The notes: generated by a model from the sequence alone, not told the origin. Positions 1-8,757 are shown, counted from the stretch's first letter. The stretch: 32,462 bases of DNA from DASPOJ01 sp049790315 (GCA_049790315.1 JBAQYV010000002.1:1-32462), one strand, 5' to 3'. Numbers and translations are program-made.

Positions 1-53
1 AGCAGCGCAATCGCAAAACCAAGGCGAGAGCCAGCGATCCGGGAACATTTCAC
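1..53 (-). CDS. 5' end of a secreted or lipoprotein gene (partial)
   Basis: Only the first 17 codons lie in the window; the gene runs off the left edge on the minus strand. A GTG start at 53 is preceded by an AGGAGA ribosome-binding site at 61-66, 7 nt away. The encoded beginning is MKCSRIAGSRLGFAIAL: a short basic stretch followed by a hydrophobic run, as in a signal peptide. An ATG in another frame nearby gives a less signal-like peptide. It lies 133 nt downstream of the sigma factor on the same strand and may be co-transcribed. The function cannot be told from this fragment. Confidence 0.5.
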   Translation of the reverse strand, partial: MKCSRIAGSRLGFAIAL

Positions 54-186
54 GAGAGTATCTCCTATTCAAAGCGAGGACGATTTTCGGAGCGACAAGG
101 AAATTGGACCGACAACGGGAATCAACAGTATAACGCAGTCGGGTGGCGCGCTACGGCGAGAGTCGCGTGCTATGCGCGCCGTGCGA

Positions 187-1488
187 TCACCGCGGCAGGC
201 CCGCGCCGAGTTCGGCGAGACGGCGCTCAAGGAATCGCCGCTCGGGGGCTTGCGTCGTGAGTTCAAGCGCGCGTTTGAAAGCAACAATGGCTTGTGGCTT
301 GCGCCCGAGCCGGCGCAAAAGTTCGGCCCGAGCGGAATGCGCGAAGTGATACTCCGCAAGTTCGCCGCGCGCAAGAATCGCATCGATGAGCGCGAGTCCC
401 GCTTCAGGCCCATCGCGCATCGCAACAGCGGCCGCGCAATTGAGTTCCACCACGGGCGACGGCTCGGCGCGAAGCAGCACGTCGTAGAGGCCGACAATTT
501 CACGCCAATCCGTCGCCGCGGCGCTGGGAGCTTCGGCGTGCACCGCCGCGATGGCGGCTTGCAGCGTGTACGGACCGAAGCGGCGCGACGCCAGCGCCCG
601 CTCGACGAGCGCAAGCCCTTCCGCGATCTGCGCGCGATTCCAGAGCGAGCGATCTTGTTCGTCGAGCAAAATCAGTTCGCCAGTAGCCGAAGTCCGCGCG
701 GAGCGGCGCGAATCATGCAGCAGCATCAGCGCCAGCAAACCGAAAGCTTCGGGCTCCGGCAGCATCTCGGTCAAGAGGCGCCCGAGTCGAATCGCTTCTG
801 CGGAAAGGTCGGCGCGCACCAGCGTTTCGCCGGAAGATGCCGAGTAGCCTTCGTTGAAGACGAGATATAGAACGTGTAGCACGGCGTCGAGCCGATCGGG
901 AAGCTCGGCAAGCGAAGGAACTTGATACGGAATCCCTGCGTCGCGAATTTTTCCTTTCGCGCGAACGATGCGCTGCGCAAGCGACGGCGTGGGCACAAGG
1001 AATGCGCGCGCGATCTCTTCGGTCTCGAGGCCGCAGACTTCGCGCAATGTCAGCGCGATGCGTGCGTCAGGGCTGAGCGCAGGGTGGCAGCACGTAAAAA
1101 TCAGCCGCAGACGATCGTCTTCAACGGCGTTGTAATCGTCGAACGTTGGCGGCGCGATTACGGTAGCGTCAAGCTGATCGGCGGCCGCGGCCAGCGCGGC
1201 ATCGAATCGCGCGCGACGACGCAGCCGGTCGATCGCTTTGAAACGCCCTGTGGAGATGAGCCACGCGCGCGGATTTTGCGGCACGCCATTTCGCGGCCAG
1301 GCATCGAGCGCGGCGATGAACGCATCGTGCAGCGCCTCCTCGGCGAGATCGAAATCGCCGAGAAGGCGGATGAGTGTGGCCAGCACGCGGCGCGAATCGG
1401 AGCGATAGATCGCGTCGATGTGCTCGTTGCGCTCGCGCGGTTTGTTCGCATCGGGTGCGCCGAACGCTTTCGGATCGATTCCCGTCAC
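187..1488 (-). CDS. ECF42-type RNA polymerase sigma factor with C-terminal TPR-like region
   Basis: This 433-aa protein is an extracytoplasmic-function sigma factor of the long type. Seen: a sigma-2 region at about residues 25-95 (LLGDFDLAEEALHDAFIAAL, then PRAWLISTGRFKAIDRLRRR), a sigma-4 region at about 130-190 (ALTLREVCGLETEEIARAFL), and a C-terminal helical extension of about 240 residues with alternating helices. Known: ECF42 factors have a TPR-like C-terminal extension and sit beside DGPF/YCII proteins, exactly as here. The longer open frame upstream is only a shadow of the YCII gene. The GTG start at 1488 lies 5 nt after the YCII stop and fits translational coupling; no strong ribosome-binding site is visible. 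No anti-sigma gene is adjacent, so activity is probably controlled through the extension or the DGPF partner (inference). Confidence 0.85.
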   Translation of the reverse strand: MTGIDPKAFGAPDANKPRERNEHIDAIYRSDSRRVLATLIRLLGDFDLAEEALHDAFIAALDAWPRNGVPQNPRAWLISTGRFKAIDRLRRRARFDAALAAAADQLDATVIAPPTFDDYNAVEDDRLRLIFTCCHPALSPDARIALTLREVCGLETEEIARAFLVPTPSLAQRIVRAKGKIRDAGIPYQVPSLAELPDRLDAVLHVLYLVFNEGYSASSGETLVRADLSAEAIRLGRLLTEMLPEPEAFGLLALMLLHDSRRSARTSATGELILLDEQDRSLWNRAQIAEGLALVERALASRRFGPYTLQAAIAAVHAEAPSAAATDWREIVGLYDVLLRAEPSPVVELNCAAAVAMRDGPEAGLALIDAILARGELAEYHFAHSARAELLRRLGRKPQAIVAFKRALELTTQAPERRFLERRLAELGAGLPR

Positions 1489-1493
1489 GGCGA

Positions 1494-1847
1494 TCAGGGA
1501 GCCATCGCCCAAATCGGCCGCACTTCGATCGAGCCGAATTTCGCCGACGGGATACGCGAGGCCACTTGAATCGCTTCGTTCAAATCCTTGGCCTCGATCA
1601 GGTAGTAGCCGCCGAGTTGTTCCTTGGTCTCGGCGAAGGGGCCGTCGGTCGTGGAGACTTTTCCGTTGCGCACGCGCACCGTCGATGCGGTCGTTACGGA
1701 CTGGAGCGGGTTGCCGCCGATGAATTGGCCGCTTTTCTGGATGGATTCGGTGAACGCGCTGTACTCGGCGAAAACCGCACCCATCTGTTCTTTGGTCATC
1801 TTGGCGCCCTGGCTTTCTTCTGCGTAGATCAGGCATAGATATTTCAT
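1494..1847 (-). CDS. YCII/DGPF-domain protein, partner of the ECF sigma factor
   Basis: This 117-aa protein begins MKYLCLIYAEESQG and carries the family signature DGPFAETKEQLGGYYLIEA. YCII-related proteins are small alpha/beta ferredoxin-fold proteins of unclear biochemical role; the DGPF subgroup is encoded next to ECF42 sigma factors. The start at 1847 was chosen because a GGAGGA site lies 5 nt upstream; an in-frame ATG ten codons earlier (1877) has no such site. It is the first gene of a two-gene unit, with the sigma factor beginning 5 nt after its stop. The length is normal for the family. Confidence 0.88.
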   Translation of the reverse strand: MKYLCLIYAEESQGAKMTKEQMGAVFAEYSAFTESIQKSGQFIGGNPLQSVTTASTVRVRNGKVSTTDGPFAETKEQLGGYYLIEAKDLNEAIQVASRIPSAKFGSIEVRPIWAMAP

Positions 1848-2043
1848 GGCGTCCTCCGGCGAATTGGGATTAAACATCTTATTTCACAAGATAGTCGCTG
1901 GGGGAAGCGCCGAATCGACAACGAGCCTGAACATTCTTTGCGCCGCCGCAATTGCGATCTGGGAAATAGTTCGCGGCGGTGCTAGATTGGCCGCCACAAA
2001 CATTGCGCGCCGCGCGTAACCGGCGCCGGGATGCGAGGGAAAT

Positions 2044-2841
2044 ATGGACCCATTTGAGAGCTTCAAGGCCGTGCAGAAGCAAGGATGGGCGCACTTTGCG
2101 CCTCTGGAAATGTCCACGACGCCGACCGCCGCGCAACTCGTGAAATTTGCGGGCCTGCGCGCGGGGCAAAAAGTTTTGGATGTGGCTTGCGGCACTGGTG
2201 TGGTGGCGATCACCGCGGCACGCGCCGGCGCTAAAGTGAGCGGGCTCGATCTGACGCCCGAACTTCTGGAGCGGGCGCGTGCGAACTCCCAAATCGCCGG
2301 CGTTGAAGTCGATTGGCGCGAAGGAGACGCGGAAGCGTTGCCATTCGGCGACGCGACGTTCGATGCGGTACTTAGCCAATTCGGCCACATGTTCGCGCCG
2401 CGGCCCAGCGTTGCGTTGGGCGAAATGCTTCGCGTGCTAAAGCCGGGCGGAACGATCGCATTTTCCACGTGGCCGCCGGAACTTTTTATCGGGCAAATGT
2501 TCCGGCTGATCGGAAGTTACTTGCCGCCCCCGCCGCCGGGCGCGGCTCCGCCGCCGCAGTGGGGAGATCAAAATATCGTGCGCGAACGCTTGGGCAACGC
2601 AGTGAAAGATATCGCGTTCGAGCGCGGAACCATGCGCGTTGCGGCGCTCAGCCTGGCCCACTTTCGCGCTCACACGGAGCAAACCGCGGGGCCGCTCGTT
2701 AAGTTGGTGGAAATGCTTTCGGCCAATGATCCAGCGAAGCTCGCGGCGTTCCGCGGCGAATACGATGCGCTGGCGTCCGGATATTTCGATGAGAACACGA
2801 TCAAACAGGATTATTTGATGACGCGCGCGACGAAACATTAA
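2044..2841 (+). CDS. Class I SAM-dependent methyltransferase (type 11, UbiE-like)
   Basis: This 265-aa protein has the Rossmann-like methyltransferase motif I VLDVACGTGVVAITAA at about residue 45, an acidic motif II (VSGLDLTPELLERAR), motif III around EGDAEALPFGDATFDAVLSQ, and motif IV/V FGHMFAPRP..EMLRVLKPGG. These bind S-adenosylmethionine; the acceptor is unknown. The ATG at 2044 follows GAGGGAAAT. It is divergent from the YCII/sigma pair, and the thioredoxin-like gene starts 30 nt after its stop, so the two may be co-transcribed. The C-terminal 80 residues, which would set substrate choice, give no recognisable motif. Confidence 0.85.
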   Translation: MDPFESFKAVQKQGWAHFAPLEMSTTPTAAQLVKFAGLRAGQKVLDVACGTGVVAITAARAGAKVSGLDLTPELLERARANSQIAGVEVDWREGDAEALPFGDATFDAVLSQFGHMFAPRPSVALGEMLRVLKPGGTIAFSTWPPELFIGQMFRLIGSYLPPPPPGAAPPPQWGDQNIVRERLGNAVKDIAFERGTMRVAALSLAHFRAHTEQTAGPLVKLVEMLSANDPAKLAAFRGEYDALASGYFDENTIKQDYLMTRATKH

Positions 2842-2871
2842 GAATGAAAAGGGAAAGATAGAATCAAAACT

Positions 2872-4128
2872 GTGTCGCAAACTAAACATAGCCGGGTTTT
2901 AGAGTGCGCTCTGGCCTTCTGGGCGCTGGCAGTTCCGTGTGCTGGGTTGTACGCTGGCCAGGCCGGCGCGACACAGTCGACCGCCGGTGGTAGCGCAGCT
3001 CTCGCGCCATCCGCCGCGCAAAATGCTACTCCTGCCGCGCCGCCCGCGCATGTAATCGATCCGGATGCGATGAAAATTTTGCGGCACGCGGCTGCGACGT
3101 ATCGGAGCCTTACGAGCTATGAGTTTCATGTGACGGAGCAAACCGTAAAGGATTCAAATGTATCCGAGCGGCGGCTTACGGAGACCGGCGCGGGCGCGGA
3201 CCAATTCCGGATTGAGGACGATGGGCCGCGCGGAACGTTGCGCGTCGCCGACGGAAAAACGGAATGGAATTGGAATCGCGGAACGAATGAATACACGAAA
3301 GTCGCGCTCGCGCCCGATGCCGAGACGCCCATCACCGGGCTCGAATCTTTGGATCAACACGTAACGGACGCAAGCATCGCGCGCGAAGATTTATTTACGG
3401 TGAATGGGAAGACGGTGCCGGTTTACGTGGTGGCGGTGTCGCGCGACGAGTGGCCCGCGGGAACGATTGCGGGCGCGCAGTTTGCGATGTATCGCATCGA
3501 TGAGAAGACGTTTGTTGTTTACAAAGCGGCGATTTACGACGCGAGCGAAAACGCGCAGATTTTCTTGTACTCGATTGTAAAGTGGAATCAGGCCGTGGCG
3601 GGGACACTTTTTCAGTTCACACCGCCGCCGTCGGCGCGTTTCGTAGTTGCGGCGGCTGCGCGTGTTCAAGGCACGGCGGCTGGATCGCCAAATGCCGCGA
3701 CATTGATTGGAATGGCCGCGCCGGATTTCACGCTTGCGGACACGAGCGGCAAACCGGTGACGCTAAGCACGCTGCGCGGCAACGTCGTGATCGTGGACTT
3801 CTGGGCGAGTTGGTGCCCGCCGTGCCAGGCGCAGATGCCGGACCTCGAAAAAATGCACCGCGAGCTTGCGAGTCAGGGCTTGGTGGTGCTGGGGCTCGAC
3901 GTGGGGGAAGATTCGGCCCGCGTCGCGCAGTTCGCCAAACAAAAAGACTACACATTCAAACTGTTATTGGGCGCGGAGCCGGACATCACTGAAAAATATT
4001 TTGTGGATGGATACCCGACGACGTTTCTGGTCGATCGGCAAGGGCGCATCGCGTTTCGCACCATGGGCGGAGAAACGCCCGAGAGATTGCGCGCTGCGGT
4101 GCAAGCGGCGCTGCGTGCGGCGCCGTAA
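2872..4128 (+). CDS. Secreted TlpA/redoxin-family thiol-disulfide protein with N-terminal lipoprotein-like domain
   Basis: This 418-aa exported protein has two parts. Residues 1-30 form a signal peptide with hydrophobic core and Ala-rich end. Residues about 65-260 resemble the beta-rich outer-membrane-lipoprotein (LolA/DUF2092-like) fold: MKILRHAAATYRSLTSYEF, then repeated strands. Residues about 280-418 are an AhpC/TSA-TlpA thioredoxin fold with the active site WASWCPPCQAQMPDLEKMH (Cys315, Cys318) and the cis-Pro region GYPTTFLVDRQG. It probably reduces or checks disulfides in the periplasm; the partner is unknown. The GTG start at 2872 is the only one that keeps the signal peptide. It is convergent with the next gene. 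Confidence 0.83.
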   Translation: MSQTKHSRVLECALAFWALAVPCAGLYAGQAGATQSTAGGSAALAPSAAQNATPAAPPAHVIDPDAMKILRHAAATYRSLTSYEFHVTEQTVKDSNVSERRLTETGAGADQFRIEDDGPRGTLRVADGKTEWNWNRGTNEYTKVALAPDAETPITGLESLDQHVTDASIAREDLFTVNGKTVPVYVVAVSRDEWPAGTIAGAQFAMYRIDEKTFVVYKAAIYDASENAQIFLYSIVKWNQAVAGTLFQFTPPPSARFVVAAAARVQGTAAGSPNAATLIGMAAPDFTLADTSGKPVTLSTLRGNVVIVDFWASWCPPCQAQMPDLEKMHRELASQGLVVLGLDVGEDSARVAQFAKQKDYTFKLLLGAEPDITEKYFVDGYPTTFLVDRQGRIAFRTMGGETPERLRAAVQAALRAAP

Positions 4129-4140
4129 AGGCAATCCGCC

Positions 4141-4157
4141 TTCGCGCGCCGCGCGAA
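4141..4157. other. GC-rich hairpin between convergent genes
   Basis: TTCGCGC-GCC-GCGCGAA is a perfect 7-bp stem in the 35-nt gap between the converging thioredoxin-like and DUF1345-like genes. It is followed by an A run on the plus strand (a T run precedes it on the minus strand), so it is not a canonical intrinsic terminator, though its place suggests it marks the transcript ends. Confidence 0.35.
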
Positions 4158-4163
4158 AAAAGT

Positions 4164-4799
4164 CTAAAGAATGTTGACGGCGCGCGCGGCGAGCAGGGCG
4201 ACGATGGTCAGCGAAATCAACGATTGGAGCATGGTGCCGAGTTTTGCCCAGCGCGAAAGGACCGCGGTGTCGGTGGGCGAGAACGCGGTGCTGGTGTTGA
4301 AGGCGAGAAACAAGTAATCCATGAAGTGTGGCGACCAGGGCGGATTGCCATCGTCCAAATTCAACATTTGTGGAAACAGAAACGCGCTGCCGATGCGGCG
4401 GCCCTGCGATTTTTCCCGCACAAGTGGACCGCCGGCATCGAGCTTCCAATACCACAGAGCGAAAACTAGAACGTTGGTGACCCAAAGCGCAACCGCTGAA
4501 ATCAGAAGTTTTTTCGGCGACTCGCGATGCTGCGGCAAGCCCGCGATCAAGATAATCAGTGACGCGATCATGGCGGCGGTGATCGCGCCGCTCGCGATGA
4601 ACGCGAGCGCCCGCGTGATCTCGTGGCGGCCGCTGCGATAGGAAACTTCCATAGGAATCAGCAAGACGAAAACGATGGCCAGCAACAACCAACTCGGACC
4701 GACCGCGAGCGACGTCGGCAGCGCGAGGTAGAGACATCCGGCGGCAAACATTGCCGCGAAGGCGGGCCAGCGAGGTTCACGAAGGATTTGAGCAGGCAT
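4164..4799 (-). CDS. DUF1345-like multi-pass membrane protein
   Basis: This 211-aa integral membrane protein has five or six hydrophobic helices: about residues 12-28, 35-52, 63-90, 98-116, a re-entrant region near 160-180, and 182-208. The stretch VFALWYWKLDAGGP and the later FNTSTAFSPTDTAVLSRWAK resemble the DUF1345 family and the filter-like segment of two-helix potassium-channel folds. No transport has been shown for the family, so a channel role is only inference. It is convergent with the thioredoxin-like gene and divergent from the PLP enzyme. The family assignment is by eye. Confidence 0.65.
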   Translation of the reverse strand: MPAQILREPRWPAFAAMFAAGCLYLALPTSLAVGPSWLLLAIVFVLLIPMEVSYRSGRHEITRALAFIASGAITAAMIASLIILIAGLPQHRESPKKLLISAVALWVTNVLVFALWYWKLDAGGPLVREKSQGRRIGSAFLFPQMLNLDDGNPPWSPHFMDYLFLAFNTSTAFSPTDTAVLSRWAKLGTMLQSLISLTIVALLAARAVNIL

Positions 4800-4927
4800 C
4801 GGCTTCGCGCGGACTTCGCGCGGTGGCGAGTTTAATGCAGTTCGGGTTGCCGCTCAAATTGGCTCTTGCGCCGGTGGCGTAACCGCGCAGAATTGTCCGT
4901 GGCGGGGCGGTTCCGCGAAGAATTGCG

Positions 4928-6136
4928 ATGGCGAAGAAAAAACCAAAAACGCGGAGACGGCTCGCGGACTCCCCACGCTGGGGGGACGCGACACTCGCGA
5001 TCCACGCGGGCGAGCCCAAGCACGGGCGTAACGGGTCTGTGGCGCCGGCAATCGAACGCACGTCAAATTTCGTTTTCGCCGATACCGCGGAGATGAAACG
5101 CTGGGCGGAAGGAAAGTCAAAAGCTTACATCTACACGCGTTACGGCAACCCAACGCTGGCGATTGCGGAGGCGAAACTGGCGGCGCTTGAGGGCGCGGAA
5201 GCCGCAATCGTGGCGGCGTCGGGCATGGCGGCGATCACGAGCGCGCTTTTGGCCATGCTGCAATCGGGCGATGAATTGATCGCCACGAGGCAGATTTACG
5301 GCGGCGCGTATCGCCTGCTGCGCGACGTTTTACCCAGCTTTGGCATTCAAGTGCACTATGCGGAGGCAAATCTTGAAGGCGTGGATCGCCTGGTGAACGA
5401 TCAGACGCGGGCACTGTATCTCGAGACGCCCACGAATCCGACGCTGAACGTTGTGGATTTGCGGAAAGCCGCGGCCATCGGCCGTCGGCATGACATTGTG
5501 ACGCTGGTGGACAACACGTTCGCATCGCCGGTGCTGCAAAAGCCGATCTCGCTGGGGATCGATCTTGTGGCGCACAGCGCCACCAAATATCTGGGCGGGC
5601 ATTCGGATTTGATCGCGGGCGTGGTGGTTGGCCCGCGCAAATGGATCGCGCGAGTGCGCGAGCGCGTGATCCACCTGGGCGGATCGTTGGACCCGGGCGC
5701 GGCGTACTTACTGATCCGTGGCCTCAAGACGCTGGAAATTCGCGTGCTGCGGCAGTGCGCTACGGCGCTGGCAGTGGCGCGGTTTCTCGAGCGGCATCCC
5801 AAGGTCGTGCGGGTGCATTATCCGGGCTTACGTTCGCACCCGAGCCATCGCCTGGCGCGGCGGCAAATGGCGGCCTTCGGCGGGATGCTGGCTTTTGAGA
5901 TCAAGGGAGGATTGGCAGCCGCGCGGTGCTTCTGCGACCGGGCGCGAATCTTTCTGCTCGCGGCGAGTTTGGGTGGGGTGGAATCGCTGATCGTGCTGCC
6001 GGAATACACTTCGCACTACAACATGAGCGCTCAGGAACGGGCGGCCGCCGGTGGGGGCCCCGGCACGGTGCGAGTTTCGGTGGGCCTGGAAGATCCGGCG
6101 GACCTTATCGCTGATCTCAAGCAAGCCCTCGGCTAA
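4928..6136 (+). CDS. Cys/Met metabolism PLP-dependent enzyme (cystathionine gamma-synthase / methionine gamma-lyase type)
   Basis: This 402-aa cytoplasmic fold-type I PLP enzyme belongs to the trans-sulfuration family. Seen: YTRYGNPTLAIAEAKLAALEG near residue 70, ASGMAAITSALLA (phosphate-binding region), LYLETPTNPTLNVVDL, the PLP-stacking area VDNTFASPVLQKPI, and the Schiff-base lysine in HSATKYLGGHSD (Lys220). The end has LPEYTSHYNMSAQERAAAG and VRVSVGLEDPADLIADL. Known members catalyse cystathionine synthesis or cleavage, O-acetylhomoserine sulfhydrylation or methionine gamma-elimination; sequence alone does not separate them here. The basic N-terminal extension (MAKKKPKTRRRLADSPRWGD) is typical. 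It stands alone between divergent and downstream unrelated genes. A GGAGG follows its stop but no plausible frame starts after it. Confidence 0.88.
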   Translation: MAKKKPKTRRRLADSPRWGDATLAIHAGEPKHGRNGSVAPAIERTSNFVFADTAEMKRWAEGKSKAYIYTRYGNPTLAIAEAKLAALEGAEAAIVAASGMAAITSALLAMLQSGDELIATRQIYGGAYRLLRDVLPSFGIQVHYAEANLEGVDRLVNDQTRALYLETPTNPTLNVVDLRKAAAIGRRHDIVTLVDNTFASPVLQKPISLGIDLVAHSATKYLGGHSDLIAGVVVGPRKWIARVRERVIHLGGSLDPGAAYLLIRGLKTLEIRVLRQCATALAVARFLERHPKVVRVHYPGLRSHPSHRLARRQMAAFGGMLAFEIKGGLAAARCFCDRARIFLLAASLGGVESLIVLPEYTSHYNMSAQERAAAGGGPGTVRVSVGLEDPADLIADLKQALG

Positions 6137-6196
6137 GGAGGTTCAACGTCCCTAGTCACTTGTGTTCAATAGGGATACCGTCTGTGTCGTTTTGGA

Positions 6197-6226
6197 TTGA
6201 CCCTGCCCCCGCTCTGCCGGTAGCAT
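6197..6226 (+). promoter_or_regulatory. Candidate sigma-70 promoter of the MltD-like gene
   Basis: TTGACC-N18-TAGCAT lies about 85 nt before the start codon. The predicted leader contains the small hairpin GGCGAA-CCT-TTCGCC but no riboswitch that I recognise. Confidence 0.5.
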
Positions 6227-6312
6227 GCCCGAGGCGAACCTTTCGCCGCGAGAGTCCGTCTAACCTGGTTGGATAGACCCCCAGCCGGGTAGCGGGCACT
6301 GTCGGCTGTCGC

Positions 6313-8241
6313 ATGGCGTTGCCGGTCAAAATATTGACGAAACCTTCCGAAATTAGAATTGCGGCGATCGTCCTCCTGTGCGGACTTTGCGCGGCGGGCT
6401 GCGCCGACACAGCGCGAAACGCTGTGATGGTCAGGCCGCCGACAATCCAGGCCGCGGCGCCAGGAATCGGTCCGCTCCCGCTGAACTCCCGGCGAGGACC
6501 CGTAGGTCTTTCGACTAAGGCACCGGATGGAGACGTGTTGTTGGCGCGGGCGGTGAACGCTTCATTTGAGGCTGGTGAAGCGGATTATCGCGCCGGGCAT
6601 CTGGACAAGGCGCGCCAGGAATTCGACCAATCCCTCGAAGTGCTGCTCTCAAGCGGCTACGATTTGCAAAAGGAGCCGCGCCTGCAGGACCTGTACGATC
6701 ACATCGTTGAGACCGTGCACGCCGACGAAATGGTGGCCTTCCGCGAGGGCGATGGTTTCAGCGAGCAGAAGAGCGTGCCCGCGCCTCTGGACGAAATGCC
6801 GGACCTGTCCGCGGCGCCGCCTGAGCCAGAGGACCCGGCGCTGCGCGGGAACGCCGAAGGTGAAATCCAGTCGGTGGAACACGATCTGCCGCTGACGGTT
6901 AACGATTCGGTACTGGCCTACCTGAACTTTTTCCAGACTCCTCGAGGCCGCGCCATTGTGGAAACGGGACTGCGGCGCGCCGGGCGATACCGCGAGATGA
7001 TATCGCGCGTGCTGCGGGAGGAGGGCTTGCCGCAGGATTTGATTTACCTGGCGCAAAACGAAAGCGCATTTCAACCGCAGGCGCTCTCGAAAGAAGGGGC
7101 TCGCGGATTGTGGCAATTCATGTCGTCGAGCGGGCGGCTGTACGGTCTGCAGAAAAATTGGTGGGTCGATGACCGTCAGGATCCCGAAAAAGCCACGCGC
7201 GCGGCGGCGCAGGATCTGCGCGGGCTGTACAACGAATTCGGCGACTGGTATCTGGCGATGGCCGCATACGACTGCGGTCCGATGAATATTCAGCGCGCGA
7301 TCGAACGCACCGGTTACGCGGATTTCTGGGAGCTGTCGCGCCGCAACGTGCTGCCGAAGGAAACGCGCAACTATGTGCCGATCATTCTGGCGCTGGCGCT
7401 GATCTCGAAGGACCCGGCGCGCTACGGCATCGAAGTGAATCCGGAAGCGCCGGACGAACCCGACAGCGTGATGCCGGGACATCCGATCGATTTGCGGTTG
7501 GTGGCTGAGACGATCGATGTGGATCTGGATACGCTGCGCTCGCTGAATCCACAGTTGTTGCGGCTGGTGACGCCGGACGATCCAAAATTCGTATTGCACA
7601 TTCCGGAAGGAAGCGCGGAGCGTTTCTACGCCGAAATCGCCGCGATTCCGCCGGACAAGTGGGTGAGCTGGCGCAATCACCGCGTGGAAGAGGACGAAAC
7701 ATTGTCCAGCGTGGCGAAACAATATCGCGTGAGTCCCGCGGCGATCGCGGCGGCGAATGGAATCGATACCGATGCGCCGCTGGCGGTTGGGGCGAAGCTG
7801 ATCATCCCGGTCGAGGAGCGCGGAGAGCCGGCGCTGGGCCGGCGCATCAGTTATCACGTGAGACGCGACGACACGCTGGCTTCGATCGCCGATGAATTCG
7901 ACGTCACCACCGTGGAACTTCGCCACTGGAATCATTTGCGCGCCGATCATGTGGCGCGCGGAATGCGCTTGAGCGTGTATCCCGGCGGGATGACGCCGCC
8001 ACCGGCGCCGTCAAACAGGGCTGCTACGGCTGCGACGGTGACCGCGGCGATGAATCGTCCGGGCAACGACGCCGACGGTTCACCCAAGACGATCGTCTAT
8101 CAAGTGAAACCGGGCGAGACGTTGTGGTCGATCGCGCGGGCATACCGGACAACGGTGGAAGCGTTGCGCGGCGCCAATCGCTATTTGTTCAGCCGGCCGC
8201 TTGAGGCTGGCGACGAGCTGACTATACTGCGGGCGCAGTAA
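6313..8241 (+). CDS. mltD: MltD-like membrane-bound lytic murein transglycosylase with LysM domains
   Basis: This 642-aa lipoprotein cleaves peptidoglycan glycan strands in the periplasm. Seen: an N-terminal signal with lipobox-like LCAAGC at about residues 22-27; a linker with a helical segment; an SLT (lysozyme-like) domain at about 215-370 with catalytic Glu250 in YLAQNESAFQPQALSKEGAR, GLWQFM, and MAAYDCGPMNIQRAI; then three LysM modules at about 460-500 (VEEDETLSSVAKQYRVSPAA), 510-555 (VRRDDTLASIADEFDVTTVE) and 595-640 (VKPGETLWSIARAYRTTVEA). This is the MltD order and length. The ATG at 6313 has no clear ribosome-binding site, but it alone retains the signal peptide. It has its own promoter and a downstream hairpin, so it is probably monocistronic. 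Confidence 0.92.
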   Translation: MALPVKILTKPSEIRIAAIVLLCGLCAAGCADTARNAVMVRPPTIQAAAPGIGPLPLNSRRGPVGLSTKAPDGDVLLARAVNASFEAGEADYRAGHLDKARQEFDQSLEVLLSSGYDLQKEPRLQDLYDHIVETVHADEMVAFREGDGFSEQKSVPAPLDEMPDLSAAPPEPEDPALRGNAEGEIQSVEHDLPLTVNDSVLAYLNFFQTPRGRAIVETGLRRAGRYREMISRVLREEGLPQDLIYLAQNESAFQPQALSKEGARGLWQFMSSSGRLYGLQKNWWVDDRQDPEKATRAAAQDLRGLYNEFGDWYLAMAAYDCGPMNIQRAIERTGYADFWELSRRNVLPKETRNYVPIILALALISKDPARYGIEVNPEAPDEPDSVMPGHPIDLRLVAETIDVDLDTLRSLNPQLLRLVTPDDPKFVLHIPEGSAERFYAEIAAIPPDKWVSWRNHRVEEDETLSSVAKQYRVSPAAIAAANGIDTDAPLAVGAKLIIPVEERGEPALGRRISYHVRRDDTLASIADEFDVTTVELRHWNHLRADHVARGMRLSVYPGGMTPPPAPSNRAATAATVTAAMNRPGNDADGSPKTIVYQVKPGETLWSIARAYRTTVEALRGANRYLFSRPLEAGDELTILRAQ

Positions 8242-8279
8242 CGGACAGTTCTACTATAAACCCATATATATCAGTGCAT

Positions 8280-8300
8280 TAGACGCATTGGAAGCGTCTA
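8280..8300 (+). terminator. Hairpin after the MltD-like gene
   Basis: TAGACGC-N7-GCGTCTA is a perfect 7-bp stem 39 nt after the mltD stop. Only a short TT follows, so it is a weak intrinsic terminator or a 3'-end-stabilising hairpin. Confidence 0.4.
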
Positions 8301-8346
8301 TTCGCCGCGCCGTCATCGTCAAATTTGGGCCGGAAAGCGTTCCGAC

Positions 8347-8375
8347 TTGACAAATCCATGACCGTACGTTTATAC
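8347..8375 (+). promoter_or_regulatory. Strong sigma-70 promoter of the histone-tail-like gene
   Basis: TTGACA-N17-TTATAC has a perfect -35 box and optimal spacing, with predicted start near 8382 and a leader of about 58 nt ending in GGGAGGA before the ATG at 8440. It suggests strong constitutive expression. Confidence 0.7.
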
Positions 8376-8439
8376 CGGCCTCAGGCTCGCGCGTGTGCGC
8401 GCGCCAGTTTTTGTACCAGACTTCGGCTGGGAGGACACG

Positions 8440-8757
8440 ATGGCTTACGAACGAAACGGCAACGGTGAAGAAAACGAGTTCTCGCAGATCGAAGAAGAAG
8501 AGGAGGTCGTCGCGGATCGCGACGATGTCCTTGAAGATGAAGGCGAAGAAGAGCTGATCATCGAGGAAGGACCGGCCGTGCCCGCGGCAGCGCCGCCTTC
8601 GCGTCCGGCCGCTCCCGCGCGAAAGAAGAAAGTCGCGGGAAAACCGAAGCGCAAGAAAGCCGCGCCTCGGCCCAAGGCGCGCCCGAAGAAGAAAGTGAAG
8701 CGCGCGGCGAAACCGAAGAAGGCCAAGCGCAAAGCCGCAAAACGCAAACGCCGCTAG
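8440..8757 (+). CDS. Small protein with acidic N-terminus and histone H1-like Lys/Ala/Pro tail
   Basis: This 105-aa protein has sharply divided composition. Residues 1-45 are acidic (runs of Glu and Asp around IEEEEEVVADRDDVLEDEGE). Residues 55-105 are almost entirely Lys, Arg, Ala and Pro (KKKVAGKPKRKKAAPRPK, ending AKRKAAKRKRR), like the tails of bacterial histone H1-like DNA-binding proteins. It is probably nucleoid- or RNA-associated and disordered (inference). A GGGAGGA site 5 nt before the ATG fixes this start over an upstream GTG frame. It is a single gene with a strong promoter and an intrinsic terminator starting directly after the stop codon. Confidence 0.75.
   Translation: MAYERNGNGEENEFSQIEEEEEVVADRDDVLEDEGEEELIIEEGPAVPAAAPPSRPAAPARKKKVAGKPKRKKAAPRPKARPKKKVKRAAKPKKAKRKAAKRKRR

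Noticed and set aside
187..1836. A 549-aa version of the sigma factor
   Set aside because: The first 116 residues are the YCII gene read in another frame; the YCII protein has a clear signature and its own ribosome-binding site.
6137..6193. A small gene after the GGAGG at the end of the PLP-enzyme gene
   Set aside because: The next possible start (GTG) is too far from the site and opens only a 12-codon frame.
6227..6312. Riboswitch (c-di-AMP type) in the leader of the MltD-like gene
   Set aside because: Cell-wall hydrolases are common targets of that class, but the leader is only about 80 nt and lacks the conserved motifs; only one small hairpin is visible.
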